A stretch of 36,458 bases of DNA from a virus. The DNA is taken from positions 1 to 36,458 of IMG/VR virus record IMGVR_UViG_3300031455_000102. The stretch is one strand, 5' to 3'. Shown here piece after piece: positions 13,474-21,836 of the stretch. The notes under the pieces are model-generated. The model was not told the origin of the DNA. It saw only the letters and a list, made by a program, of their open reading frames with translations, and made no database searches. Each line of letters begins with the position of its first letter. Position 1 is the stretch's first letter. The position numbers were made by a program, and so were the translations under genes.

Positions 13474-14049
13474 TTACGCGCCTTCGAGGGCGGCAAGCCT
13501 CGTCTCCAGGTCGGCGACGGTGTCGTTCAGGTCGGCGACCTGCGTCGTGAGCCAGTTGTTCTGGCTCTTGGCCTGCGCGAGGTGGTACTCGAGTTCCTCG
13601 AGCGCGGCCTGCACGTTCCCGGTCTCCACGAGCCCGAAGATGGTCGGAACCGCCACCTCCACGTCTGCGGCGGTTCCGCCGCCCCCGCCACCCAGCGGCA
13701 GCCAGAACCCGTTGTCGAGGTCGTCGTAGAACTCCTCGCCGGACTGGTGAGGGATCACGCACAGGTACGTCACGCCCTCGTGGCTGACGAGCGAGCGGTT
13801 GGTGTAGGGGTTGCCCTCGCTCCACGCTCCGGCGTTCAGGAACGGCGCGGGCAGCGGGATCTCGGCCATCGGGTTGCCGTCGGTGCCGATGGCGATCAGG
13901 TTCGCCCCGTCTCCGGAGATCACGAAGCCCGCGAGCCGGACGAAGCCGCCGGCCATGTCGTCGTAGGCTCCCTTGATCGCGTTCCAGTTGGCGTCGACCT
14001 CGGCGGCCGTCAGCGGCCGATCGAGCGCGGCGTAGGTGTTCAGGTCCAT
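13474..14049 (-). CDS. Phage tail-tip or fibre protein with CBM-like motif and coiled coil
   Basis: A 191-aa protein. It starts MDLNTYAALDRPLTAAEVDANWNA, the short opening often seen in phage tail-fibre and receptor-region proteins. In the middle, AWSEGNPYTNRSLVSHEGVTYLCV (about 100-123) matches the W...Y..GS-V...G..Y.C pattern of carbohydrate-binding type 5/12-like repeats found in phage tails. After a Gly-rich linker (GGGGGG) the last 55 residues form a coiled coil (ALEELEYHLAQAKS...DLETRLAALEGA), suited to trimer formation. GGAGGAGACTGAC precedes the ATG. Position after the tail genes supports a host-binding role; the exact receptor cannot be seen. Confidence 0.7.
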   Translation of the reverse strand: MDLNTYAALDRPLTAAEVDANWNAIKGAYDDMAGGFVRLAGFVISGDGANLIAIGTDGNPMAEIPLPAPFLNAGAWSEGNPYTNRSLVSHEGVTYLCVIPHQSGEEFYDDLDNGFWLPLGGGGGGTAADVEVAVPTIFGLVETGNVQAALEELEYHLAQAKSQNNWLTTQVADLNDTVADLETRLAALEGA

Positions 14050-14050
14050 G

Positions 14051-14449
14051 TCAGTCTCCTCCATGCGAGGGGGAAGCGCCATCGAAACCGAAGCTGGTCG
14101 CGCCCATCCCGTCCTGCGGCGTCGGGGTGTAGTGGTGGTTGCCCTCGCCATCGTACCAGCCGACGGCATCCAGGGTATGGACCACCCAGCCGGAGCCGGG
14201 GTGCCCCGTGGGGAAATACCAGGAGACGATCGGGTGGCCGTGGACGGGATCGGCGGTCGGCGTGTCGCCGAATCCGGGGATGCCCTCGGAACTGGACAGA
14301 TGGGCCCACTGCGGGTCCGCCATGGCCTGGCCCACGCGTTCGGCCTCGCCGGGGTTTGCGCCGCCGTTCCAGCGGACGACGGAGCGCACGCCCTCGTTCC
14401 ACGTCAACGGACGGAAGCCCGACATCGAGGCGGAGAACGGGTTCTTCAT
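14051..14449 (-). CDS. Hypothetical tail-region protein
   Basis: A 132-aa soluble protein rich in Gly, Trp, His and Pro (WYFPTGHPGSGWVVHTLDAVGWYDGEGNHHYTPTP). I do not recognise it. It lies 1 bp from the next gene and 2 bp from the preceding one in the late operon, so it is almost surely transcribed with the tail genes and may be a minor tail or receptor-binding component. The ATG at 14449 was chosen because it directly follows the large tail gene; the in-frame region upstream lies inside that gene. Confidence 0.6.
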   Translation of the reverse strand: MKNPFSASMSGFRPLTWNEGVRSVVRWNGGANPGEAERVGQAMADPQWAHLSSSEGIPGFGDTPTADPVHGHPIVSWYFPTGHPGSGWVVHTLDAVGWYDGEGNHHYTPTPQDGMGATSFGFDGASPSHGGD

Positions 14450-14451
14450 GG

Positions 14452-16368
14452 TCAGGCTCCGAGGTCGATGCCGCGCGGACCCGTCGCGACTGCGCACGCC
14501 GCCGACAGCTTCCGTTCCAGCATGTCGTGCGAGGCGAGCGACCGTAGGGCCACTTCGTAGGAAGTCTTTGGGACGCCGTCGCGAAGGTCCAGCGTCTGCC
14601 TGCTGCGCTCGCGGGCGTAGGCGAGCTGCTGCTGCAGCAGGTTCTTCCAGACCACCCTCGTCACCGCGTAGCTCGGGACATGGAGCCTCTCGACGAGGAC
14701 CGGCTTACGGATCGCGTCCGCCTGGATCAGCATGGCCACGCCGGTCCCCTCGTGGGTGTATCCGTCCTCGGAGGGAACGTAGGCGTAGCCGTCGGCGAAT
14801 GCTTCGCTGTAGGAGGTGTTGCCGGGCAGCGCAGGTGCCGCGTCGCCGGTGGCGAGCGACACGCCGAGGGTGACCTCGACGAAGCGCATCTGTTTCTCGC
14901 CCGTCCAGTGCTTGCGGTAGGCGATGACCTTCCCGGTGCACTCGCCGCCGGGGAAGCTGGGGTGCTCGATGCGGACCGAGTCCTTGAGCGTGACGTCTCC
15001 GAGGTCTTCCCAAACCCCCCTGAACTTCACCTCGACGCAGCGCATGCGCCTGCGGAGGAAGGCGTTGAGGCGCAGGGCCATATGCTCGGCCGCCTCGTTG
15101 CCGCGGCCGGTGTCGAGGAAGGAGTACGCCTCCCTGCTCTTCAGCGCGCCGCCGCCCAGATGCGGGACGGCGACCCACTGGACGAGAACGCTGACGCTGC
15201 CCTGCGAAGCGCTGGACCGGGAGATGAAGATGGCCTTGCGGTCCGTCGGCACCACGGTGAACGTCCCGGTGCTGCAGTGGTCGAGGCGGCACTGCCAGAC
15301 CTGACCCTTGTAGCGGACCAGGTCGCCCCACTCGTAGTCCTTGTCCGCTTCCCATTCCGGGATGGATGCCAGCGGGTCGTCATGCACCGGGGACACCGAG
15401 AACTCGCCGATGTGCTCCTCGCGGTCGGCGGTGCCGATGACCGCCTGGACCCCGGCTTCCATGGTGAGCGCCATCGTCTCGCGACGCGGCTGGACGTAGT
15501 CCCAGGACGCGAACATGCGTTCGGCCTTGAGCTTCCAGTAGAGGAGCGAGCGCTGGCGGTGCATCAGCTTCGTCTGGGTCTGCGGCGGGTTGCCGTATTT
15601 CACCAGCCAGACGTATTGGCTCTCGCCGTCGTAGAAGTGCTCGCGGGTCGCGTATGGCGTGCCCGGCGTGAAGGACGCGTCGTCCACGGTCCAGCCGCTG
15701 TTCGAGCCGAAGCCGCCGTGGTCGCCGAGCGAGGTCACGTCCGGCGTGAGGGTCTTGATCTCGTGCGGCGTGATCCTCTGCGAAATCTCCACCCGGCCCG
15801 TGGAGGTCTGCTCGAACTCCGCCACCAGCGTGGCGGTGGCCTTCTTCAGCGGATGGCCCTTGCTGTTCACGGCGATCGAGGACACGTCGTAGTGCCCGCC
15901 GAGGTCGATGACGCGGTCGCCCACCAGCACGTCAGAGAGCGTGATCTCGTGCGTGACGGGATGGACGTGGAAGTGCGCGGCGCGCGTTTCCAGCACCTCG
16001 GCCGGGTCACGCGGGACGCCGTCCTCGGACCGGGGGAAGAAGAGCACGTCGAAATACGGCCGTTCCCGCAGGCCGTCCGCGAACTCGGCCAGCTTGGCGG
16101 GAAAGTCGTCCGGCTGCGCGAGGAACTCGACCTTGACCGTGGAGCGGGCGAGGTTCGACGGCACGGAGTTGACCACGCCGGAAAAGATCGCGCCGTGGCC
16201 CGGCACCGTAAGCGTGCCGCGCTGGTTCACGCCGGTGAGCACCGGGCCGATGCCGGGATTGCCGACGGATGTCTCAAGGATGGCCGCCTCGCCCTCGCTC
16301 TGCGACACGTCGAACTCGGTGACGACGTAGCCTGCGCCCCACGAAAAGGTGACGGGTTCCTGGGCCAT
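14452..16368 (-). CDS. Large distal tail protein (baseplate/tail-hub or tip candidate)
   Basis: A 638-aa protein placed second after the tape measure, where siphoviruses encode the distal tail or tip. It is beta-rich for most of its length. A segment at about 343-370 (IPEWEADKDYEWGDLVRYKGQVWQCR) matches the W...Y..GD-V...G..W.C pattern of carbohydrate-binding type 5/12-like modules, similar to the shorter copy in the protein at 13474-14049. The C-terminal part, LQQQLAYARERSRQTLDLRDGVP, is helical. I do not recognise a named family, so the function is inferred from position, size and the possible sugar-binding motif. Confidence 0.65.
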   Translation of the reverse strand: MAQEPVTFSWGAGYVVTEFDVSQSEGEAAILETSVGNPGIGPVLTGVNQRGTLTVPGHGAIFSGVVNSVPSNLARSTVKVEFLAQPDDFPAKLAEFADGLRERPYFDVLFFPRSEDGVPRDPAEVLETRAAHFHVHPVTHEITLSDVLVGDRVIDLGGHYDVSSIAVNSKGHPLKKATATLVAEFEQTSTGRVEISQRITPHEIKTLTPDVTSLGDHGGFGSNSGWTVDDASFTPGTPYATREHFYDGESQYVWLVKYGNPPQTQTKLMHRQRSLLYWKLKAERMFASWDYVQPRRETMALTMEAGVQAVIGTADREEHIGEFSVSPVHDDPLASIPEWEADKDYEWGDLVRYKGQVWQCRLDHCSTGTFTVVPTDRKAIFISRSSASQGSVSVLVQWVAVPHLGGGALKSREAYSFLDTGRGNEAAEHMALRLNAFLRRRMRCVEVKFRGVWEDLGDVTLKDSVRIEHPSFPGGECTGKVIAYRKHWTGEKQMRFVEVTLGVSLATGDAAPALPGNTSYSEAFADGYAYVPSEDGYTHEGTGVAMLIQADAIRKPVLVERLHVPSYAVTRVVWKNLLQQQLAYARERSRQTLDLRDGVPKTSYEVALRSLASHDMLERKLSAACAVATGPRGIDLGA

Positions 16369-16378
16369 GCCGACGCTC

Positions 16379-16909
16379 CTACCGTTCCACGAAGTCGGCG
16401 CGCCAGCCGACCGTGCCCGCCCACTCGTTCCCGTCCCAGGAGGCCCGGTCGAGGAAGGCGGTGAGGATCGGCCGGAAACGGACGATCCCTCCCAGCGCCT
16501 GTCCCATCAGCGTGACCGTGGCCGCCGCCGTGTGGTTCCACTGGGCATCGGGAACGATGGTGCCGTCGGCGCGGATCACCTCGACGCTGTCCCCGACCGC
16601 GGGCCTACGCAGGTTGACCTGCGTCTGGCCGGGCGCGAACGGCATCGACCAGTGCTTGATCATGTGCAGCGTCACGAGGTCGTGGCGCTTCAGCCCGGCG
16701 AAGGCTGGCAGCGCCCAGTCGTCCGAGCAGGAATAGCTGACCCGGTACTTGTCGTCGGAATCGGGAATCCGGAGCGAGTGCGCGACGTTGTTCACGTCGC
16801 GGACAAGCTCGCCGAAGCCGAGGTCCTCGACGTCTTCCGCGATGCTGCGGCCGCCGAAGGGGGCGACCATCGCCCCCATCTGGAGTACGGTGTTCACTGG
16901 CTGCCTCAT
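16379..16909 (-). CDS. Distal tail-region protein, hypothetical
   Basis: A 176-aa protein between the tape-measure gene and the large tail-tip candidate. It contains a mix of beta-strand segments (ATVTLMGQALGGIVRFRPILTAFLDRASWDGNEWAGTVGW) and ends VDFVER-like (RADFVER). In lambda-like siphoviruses the first gene after the tape measure often encodes a distal tail protein, and I infer such a role from position only. The start ATG lies 3 bp from the tape-measure stop with GAGGT upstream. Confidence 0.6.
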   Translation of the reverse strand: MRQPVNTVLQMGAMVAPFGGRSIAEDVEDLGFGELVRDVNNVAHSLRIPDSDDKYRVSYSCSDDWALPAFAGLKRHDLVTLHMIKHWSMPFAPGQTQVNLRRPAVGDSVEVIRADGTIVPDAQWNHTAAATVTLMGQALGGIVRFRPILTAFLDRASWDGNEWAGTVGWRADFVER

Positions 16910-16911
16910 GG

Positions 16912-19900
16912 CTACCTCGCTTCCCAGCTGCTGGTCCTCGACAGGCTCGCCCGTCCCGAGCGGGAGGCGATCCGTTCCAATTCCGCTATGTCGTAGCTGA
17001 CGAGGTCCGTCCTGTTGCCGTCTATGACGAGCGTGACCGGGGTGCCGGTCATGCCCGCGTAGCGCGGGTCACCGACGGCGCGCAGCGTGCGGCGGTCGAT
17101 GTCGGGGCCGAAGTCGATTGAGTTCAGCCGGGCGTTGAAGGCGTCGAACGCCTGCTTGCCCCATACGTCGATGCCCTGGACCTGCGCGCCCGCGCCGCCG
17201 AAGACGTTGCGGCCGTCCCCGAGCAGGCGGGTGCGGCGCTCGTCCACCATCTGCGCCACGTACGGGTGGACCTTGCCGGGGATGATCCCGCCGTTGGCCT
17301 GCCGCTGCCGCATGAACTCCTCGTCCCTGCGGCGGATGTCGGCGGCGATCTTCTCGCGGCCACCGGAATAGAAAACCCGGTCGATCCAGTCCCCCACCAT
17401 GCTGGCCACGCCGAGGAACTCGAGGAACTGGTACAGGAGGTTGCCGAGCGCCACTCCCAGCACGACGAGCGCCGCCCCCGGTCCGACCGCCAGCGACAGG
17501 ATCGCCGGCGCGAGCCGGGCCACGAGGCCGCCCGCCAGCAGCCCGACGGCGGAGGTCACCGCCTTCAGCAGCCCGAGGATCACCAGCATGGTGGCGAAGA
17601 ACTGCGTCGTGCTGAGGTCGAGGCCCGTCAACAGGTTGAACACGCCGAGGAACCCGCGCGCGATCATCAGGATCGGCTCGAGGACCAGCCAGAGCGCCTC
17701 GATCAGCGAGGACACGACCTCGAACGCGGGGCCGAACGCCTCCTCGAGCGTGGCCGCCATGGTCGGGAAGGTCTGCTTGAACAGGTCCCATGCCACGGTG
17801 AACAGGTCGGTGATGTCGTCCCAGTACGCCGCGACGAGCGTCACGCCTCCAGCCAGCAGGACGGGCCAGCCGATCACGGCCGCCAGTGCCGTCAGGAGCG
17901 ACGAGACCGCCGGCAGCGCCAGGGAGAAGACCAGCGATGAGATCAGGCCGATCGAGCGGGTGAACACCGCGCCGAGCGACGACACGAGGCCGATGATGCC
18001 GAGCAGGTTCGCCGCGATGAAGCCGAGGAGCAGCGTCAGGCCTTCGCCTTCGCCCATCCCCAGCTTTCCCGCCAGCCAGTCGAGGAAGGGCTTCGCCTTC
18101 TGGTAGCCGGTGGCCATCGCGTTCCACACCAGCATGGTGGCATCGTAGACCGCCATGAGGAACTCGTAGACGGTGCGGGTCCACTCGAAGTGCGTCGAGA
18201 CGTCACCGCCGTGCTTGAACAGCTTGATGAAGTCGAGGAAGGCGTGGGCGATCCACTGGTAGACGTCCACGATCCACGCCGCGATCTCCTTACGGTAGGT
18301 CGTGAGCATGCCGACGAACCAGACGGCGAGCGCCTCGATGTGAGGAGCCATCTGCAGGGCCAGCTCGTAGCCCACGCCGATGATGGAGGCCCATGCGTCG
18401 TAAATCTGCTCCCGGGTGGCCTGGAACTGCGCGGCCATGCCCTCGGTGACGGTGGTCCCCATCCTGTCGGATGCGGCAAGGGAGGCTTCCCAGCTGGCGC
18501 GTCCGGCGTTGAACAGCGGCAGCAGTTCGCGCACGCCGAGCGCGTCGGCGACCTGAAGCTTGAAGGCGCTGTCGGGAATCTTCGCGAACAGGGCGAACAG
18601 GTCGTCGAAGACGCGGGCGGTGTCGCGCGCCACGATCCTCGTCTCCCCGAGGGAGTTGGTGTACCTGTCCACCAGCTTGATCGTCGCGCCGTACTGGTTC
18701 TCGCCCTTCTCGAGCGCCTCCAGGAGCGCGTCCTGCTCGCCTTCGACAAGGGCCAGGGTCTTCTGGCGCAGCCCGTCGAACGCGGTGGAGACGGCATCCA
18801 CGCCCACGCCCGCGCGGTTGGCGGCGTAGCGCATGCGGGAGAACTCGCCGACGGCGATGCCGAGCTGCTGGGCCGTGCGGCCGACGGCCGCTCCGTCGAA
18901 GGCGGCCCAGCCCGCGCCAGCGAGAATGCCGCCCTGCACGGCGAGGCCCGCGAGCGCGCCCACGCCGAGAACCAGCGCGCCGACGAGGCCAACGATGCCC
19001 GTGCGCAGCGCGGCGTTGCCGAGGGCGTATTCCAGCGACCGCAGCGACGTGGTGAACCTGCCGACATGGGTGGTGACCTCGCCGACACCCTTGCCGAAGC
19101 GGCGCAGGTGCGGCAGCAGTCCGTCGGCATCCGCGCCGAGCTTGCCCTTCGAGCGCCCGGCCTTGTCGTTGGCCTCGGCGAGACGGGTGGATTCCGTGCG
19201 GGCCTCGGCCATAGCCTTGCGAACCCGGCCGAACACGCCATCGAAGCCGCGCAGCCGTTCGTCGAATTCGCGCAGGCGGCGCTGCTGTTCGTCGGTGAAG
19301 AGGCCCTGCTGGTCAAGAAGCTGGTCGAACCTGCGCGAAGGCGCGGACCTTCCGATGCCGAGGACATCTTCCACGGTGCGGCCGGTGGCGGCGCGGTGCG
19401 CGTCCCGGGCCTTCCGCTCCTCGAGTTCGGCCGCCGACAGGATGCCCTTCTCGCGGGCCGCGGCCACTTCCTGCCATTCGCGGTTGATGACGCGGATCGC
19501 GTCGCGCTGGCGGCGCAGCCGGTCGGCCTCCGCCTTGCCAGCCTGGGCCTTCCGCTTCTCGTCGTCGCGCTGCTGTTGGGCCAGCCGGCGCAGCGCGTCG
19601 GCCTTCGCGTTCTCGTCAGCGTCCTGCTGGTCGAGCACGCCCTTCCACCAGGAGACGTACTCGGACCGCCGATATGCCTCCTGCTTGCGGGCGAAGTCCG
19701 CCCGTTCGCGGTCCTCGGCATCGAGACGCGCCTGCATTGCGGCGAGCTTGTCGGCCTCGGCCTTCTCGTAGGCGGCGACCTCGTCGAGGACGGCCTTCTC
19801 GGATTTCTCCCGGGCCGCCGCAGCCAGCTTCTCGCGCCTGCGGCCCTCGGCCTTGATCTTGCTGGCGCGGATGCGCTCGGCGTTGGCCTCCTGCGCCTCG

Positions 19901-20460
19901 ACCTTGTCCAGCCGTTCCCGGTTGACGTGCAGCCACGCGTCGGACGCCGCCTCGAGCGCGTCCGCAGTCGTGCGCAGGGAGCGCTTGTCGTCGTCGGAGA
20001 GGATGCCGCGCCTGTCGGGGTCCCGGTCGATGTCGTCCAGTTCCCGGCGGATGTCCCGGGCGGCCTGCACGGACGCGAGCCGGTCCCGATCGAGGTCGCG
20101 GGCCATCGCCCGCCACGCGCGGCCGCGGCCGGTGCGCAGCGCGTCGCCGATCTCGCCGATCTGGACGCCGATGGCCTTGGCCTTGGCATCGAGGTCGTCG
20201 GCGAGCGCCAGCGCGGCCTTTTTGGCCGTGGGCGACATGAGGTTGTCGTCGACCTTGATGCCAGCCCGGATGTTGGCGGCCATCGCGCGCAGCTTGGCCA
20301 GTTCCGCCTGCAGGTACTTGACCCGGGCGGCGGCCTGCATCGCCTCGCGGTCGATCTTGTCGAAGGAGCGTTCGGCCGCCTCGCCGATGGCCTCGAAGGT
20401 CGCGACGACCTTCGGCCCGCCGAGGACCTCGAGACGGGCCTTCAGGGAATTGTTCGCCAT
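16912..20460 (-). CDS. Phage tail tape measure protein
   Basis: An 1182-aa protein, the longest in the window. Residues 1-430 are highly charged, helical and coiled-coil rich (many Arg/Ala/Glu heptads). From about 480 come several hydrophobic helical segments, for example TGIVGLVGALVLGVGALAGL, then LLLGFIAANLLGIIGLV, LISSLVFSLALPAVSSLL and LVILGLLKAVTSAVGLL. This combination of coiled coils, transmembrane-like stretches and great length in the tail operon is diagnostic of tape measure proteins, which set tail length. By the usual rule of about 0.15 nm per residue, the tail would be roughly 170-180 nm. Its ATG shares one base with the upstream stop (TGATG). Confidence 0.92.
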   Translation of the reverse strand: MANNSLKARLEVLGGPKVVATFEAIGEAAERSFDKIDREAMQAAARVKYLQAELAKLRAMAANIRAGIKVDDNLMSPTAKKAALALADDLDAKAKAIGVQIGEIGDALRTGRGRAWRAMARDLDRDRLASVQAARDIRRELDDIDRDPDRRGILSDDDKRSLRTTADALEAASDAWLHVNRERLDKVEAQEANAERIRASKIKAEGRRREKLAAAAREKSEKAVLDEVAAYEKAEADKLAAMQARLDAEDRERADFARKQEAYRRSEYVSWWKGVLDQQDADENAKADALRRLAQQQRDDEKRKAQAGKAEADRLRRQRDAIRVINREWQEVAAAREKGILSAAELEERKARDAHRAATGRTVEDVLGIGRSAPSRRFDQLLDQQGLFTDEQQRRLREFDERLRGFDGVFGRVRKAMAEARTESTRLAEANDKAGRSKGKLGADADGLLPHLRRFGKGVGEVTTHVGRFTTSLRSLEYALGNAALRTGIVGLVGALVLGVGALAGLAVQGGILAGAGWAAFDGAAVGRTAQQLGIAVGEFSRMRYAANRAGVGVDAVSTAFDGLRQKTLALVEGEQDALLEALEKGENQYGATIKLVDRYTNSLGETRIVARDTARVFDDLFALFAKIPDSAFKLQVADALGVRELLPLFNAGRASWEASLAASDRMGTTVTEGMAAQFQATREQIYDAWASIIGVGYELALQMAPHIEALAVWFVGMLTTYRKEIAAWIVDVYQWIAHAFLDFIKLFKHGGDVSTHFEWTRTVYEFLMAVYDATMLVWNAMATGYQKAKPFLDWLAGKLGMGEGEGLTLLLGFIAANLLGIIGLVSSLGAVFTRSIGLISSLVFSLALPAVSSLLTALAAVIGWPVLLAGGVTLVAAYWDDITDLFTVAWDLFKQTFPTMAATLEEAFGPAFEVVSSLIEALWLVLEPILMIARGFLGVFNLLTGLDLSTTQFFATMLVILGLLKAVTSAVGLLAGGLVARLAPAILSLAVGPGAALVVLGVALGNLLYQFLEFLGVASMVGDWIDRVFYSGGREKIAADIRRRDEEFMRQRQANGGIIPGKVHPYVAQMVDERRTRLLGDGRNVFGGAGAQVQGIDVWGKQAFDAFNARLNSIDFGPDIDRRTLRAVGDPRYAGMTGTPVTLVIDGNRTDLVSYDIAELERIASRSGRASLSRTSSWEAR

Positions 20461-21149
20461 CAGCTAACCCCCTGCCGCGACTTGGCCTTGTTGAACTCGG
20501 CCGAGAACTTCGCCGGAAGGAGGCGGTGCGCCCATTTCGCGGCATCGTAGAAGTTGAGGAGCTTCGGCATGCGCACGGCGTACTGGAGCTTGAAGAGAGC
20601 GATGTCCCGGCCACCGTCATCGGCCATGACGAGCTTGCCGCCGTCAGGGGTGTCCGCCAGCCAGGTCATCCCGAACCGTTCCCTCGCGAGGTCGGTCAGG
20701 GAGTGCTTCTGGTGGAGCTTCCAAGGCTCGAGGATGTCGTCGGCGTTCCGGCGGCGGGTGCTGCGCGCCAGCCCGTGGTCCTCGGCGGCCTGCAGCGGGA
20801 TCGCCAGCGGACGGCCCGGCGAGCGCGCGGAGATGACCGCGCCCTCCTCGAAGACGTGCGCCCAGGAGGAGGCCGCAACGAGGTCGGCTGCCGGGGTGTA
20901 TGACCAGTCAAACGCGCCGCCGGGGCGCGGCCACATGTGGACGCGGAAGGCCTTCGAGAAGTCCTGGCCCTTGTATCGGTGGGGGCTGTTGCGGAAGTTG
21001 CGCTTGACCTGGTTGCGGACGCGCTCGATCGCCGCGCGGGAAGCCGCGCGCATCGCCTCGGTGGCACCCACGCCCAGCGGGTATTTGAGCCTGTCGAAGT
21101 AGTCTTCCGGACTGTCCCGGTCGATCAGGCTAAGGGAGAAGCGACGCAC
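20460..21149 (-). CDS. DUF6441-like phage protein
   Basis: A 229-aa protein between the tail chaperone and the tape measure. A helical opening with many Arg/Ala, then VFEEGAVISARSPGRPLAIPLQAAEDHGL, fits a pattern I associate with DUF6441, a family frequent in alphaproteobacterial phages; that match is from memory. Known or inferred relatives are tail components of unproven role. It starts at GTG (21149) with GGGGAGGA upstream, 1 bp after the end of the frameshifted chaperone, and its TGA overlaps the tape-measure ATG. Confidence 0.65.
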   Translation of the reverse strand: MRRFSLSLIDRDSPEDYFDRLKYPLGVGATEAMRAASRAAIERVRNQVKRNFRNSPHRYKGQDFSKAFRVHMWPRPGGAFDWSYTPAADLVAASSWAHVFEEGAVISARSPGRPLAIPLQAAEDHGLARSTRRRNADDILEPWKLHQKHSLTDLARERFGMTWLADTPDGGKLVMADDGGRDIALFKLQYAVRMPKLLNFYDAAKWAHRLLPAKFSAEFNKAKSRQGVS

Positions 21150-21150
21150 G

Positions 21151-21755
21151 TCAGGTCCTCCCCAGCCATTTCCGGTAGTCCTCCGGTTTCGCGTGATGCG
21201 CGATCCGGGCCGCAGTGGCTTCCGCCTTCAGTTCGCGGTCCTTGCGGAGACGGTCGAGGAGACAGAAGTTGTAGATCTGCCTCGGGGTCAGTCCCCACAC
21301 GTATTCCGCGCCGTAGGCCGGGATCAGGGAGACCACGGCCTCCCCGACCCAGTCTAGGAAGCCGCCGCTTCGGCGGCGGGCGCGTCGGCCCCCGGGCGCG
21401 CCAGACCCAGGGTCGTCAGGAAATCCTCGACACCCTTCGGGAAGGTGCGGTCCCAGCATGGCCTGAGGATCGCCAGTTGGTCGCCCGCGCCGAGGCTGCG
21501 GGCCATGGCCTCGGCATCGGCATTGCCGCCGAGGCGGCAGGCATAGGCGATGATCGCGCCGACCACCTCGCCGCCGAGGCGGGTGACGGTATCCGCGTCC
21601 ATGCCGCCGATCCCGCTCTTGAAGACTTCCTGCAGTTCCGGGAACCGGAACATGAGCGCGGCGATGGCATCGGCTGGAAGCCCGTAGACCGCCAGATCGA
21701 TCCCCGCGACGTGGACCACGTCGAACTGCGGAGCGATGTCGAGAAGAGTTGCCAT
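21151..21755 (-). CDS. Tail assembly chaperone, -1 frameshift product (GT-like, 201 aa)
   Basis: The 0-frame gene from 21755 runs to a slippery CCCGGGG. A -1 shift there joins codons 1-122 to 79 more residues (starting GRRARRRSGGFLDW, ending DYRKWLGRT) and stops at 21151. The extension has the usual character of the lambda gpGT tail, with a short helical domain. Two proteins from one gene at a fixed ratio are the rule in long-tailed phages: the longer binds the tape measure, the shorter the tail tube. Without a shift the stop lies at 21354. The hairpin just downstream of the site supports the shift. Confidence 0.75.
21354..21755 (-). CDS. Tail assembly chaperone, unshifted product (G-like, 133 aa)
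   Basis: A 133-aa acidic helical protein in the standard place between major tail protein and tape measure. It begins MATLLDIAPQFDVVHVAGIDLAVYGLP and ends in a loosely structured Ala-rich tail. Before its stop lies the slippery heptamer CCCGGGG (21390-21396 on the - strand) followed by a 7-bp hairpin (21361-21377). Normal termination gives this form; the -1 form is listed separately. It is separated from the major tail gene by a strong terminator hairpin. Confidence 0.8.
   Translation of the reverse strand: MATLLDIAPQFDVVHVAGIDLAVYGLPADAIAALMFRFPELQEVFKSGIGGMDADTVTRLGGEVVGAIIAYACRLGGNADAEAMARSLGAGDQLAILRPCWDRTFPKGVEDFLTTLGLARPGADAPAAEAAAS
21361..21377 (-). promoter_or_regulatory. Hairpin downstream of the frameshift slippery site
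   Basis: Perfect 7-bp stem GCCGCCG / CGGCGGC with a 3-nt loop, about 12 nt downstream of the slippery heptamer on the - strand. The placement (short spacer then a stable GC hairpin) fits a -1 frameshift stimulator. Confidence 0.65.
21390..21396 (-). promoter_or_regulatory. -1 ribosomal frameshift slippery heptamer CCCGGGG
   Basis: In the chaperone's 0-frame the heptamer reads C CCG GGG, i.e. X XXY YYZ with X=C, Y=G. The two tRNAs can re-pair after slipping one base back (CCC GGG). The -1 frame that opens runs 79 codons to 21151, where the next gene starts. Confidence 0.75.
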
Positions 21756-21785
21756 TCAATTTCCCCCTTTTGTGTCTGCTGTCAT

Positions 21786-21817
21786 GAAAAAGGGCGCTCC
21801 CCCGGAAGGAAGCGCCC
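21786..21817 (-). terminator. Rho-independent terminator after the major tail gene
   Basis: On the - strand, GGGCGCT (21817-21811) pairs with AGCGCCC (21798-21792), with further G-C pairing inside, and the run TTTTTC follows immediately (21791-21786). A strong stem and U-tract make this a good terminator, probably partial, reducing expression of the chaperone and tape measure relative to the tail tube. Confidence 0.8.
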
Positions 21818-21836
21818 ATGGTTGTCAGCCGGGCGA

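Noticed and set aside
10941-13550. 869-codon open frame on the + strand
   Set aside because: Antisense to the phosphoesterase and then in a wrong frame of the DUF2971 gene; composition is that of a shadow.
18190-20550. 786-codon open frame on the + strand
   Set aside because: Antisense to the tape measure gene; no motif, no ribosome site.
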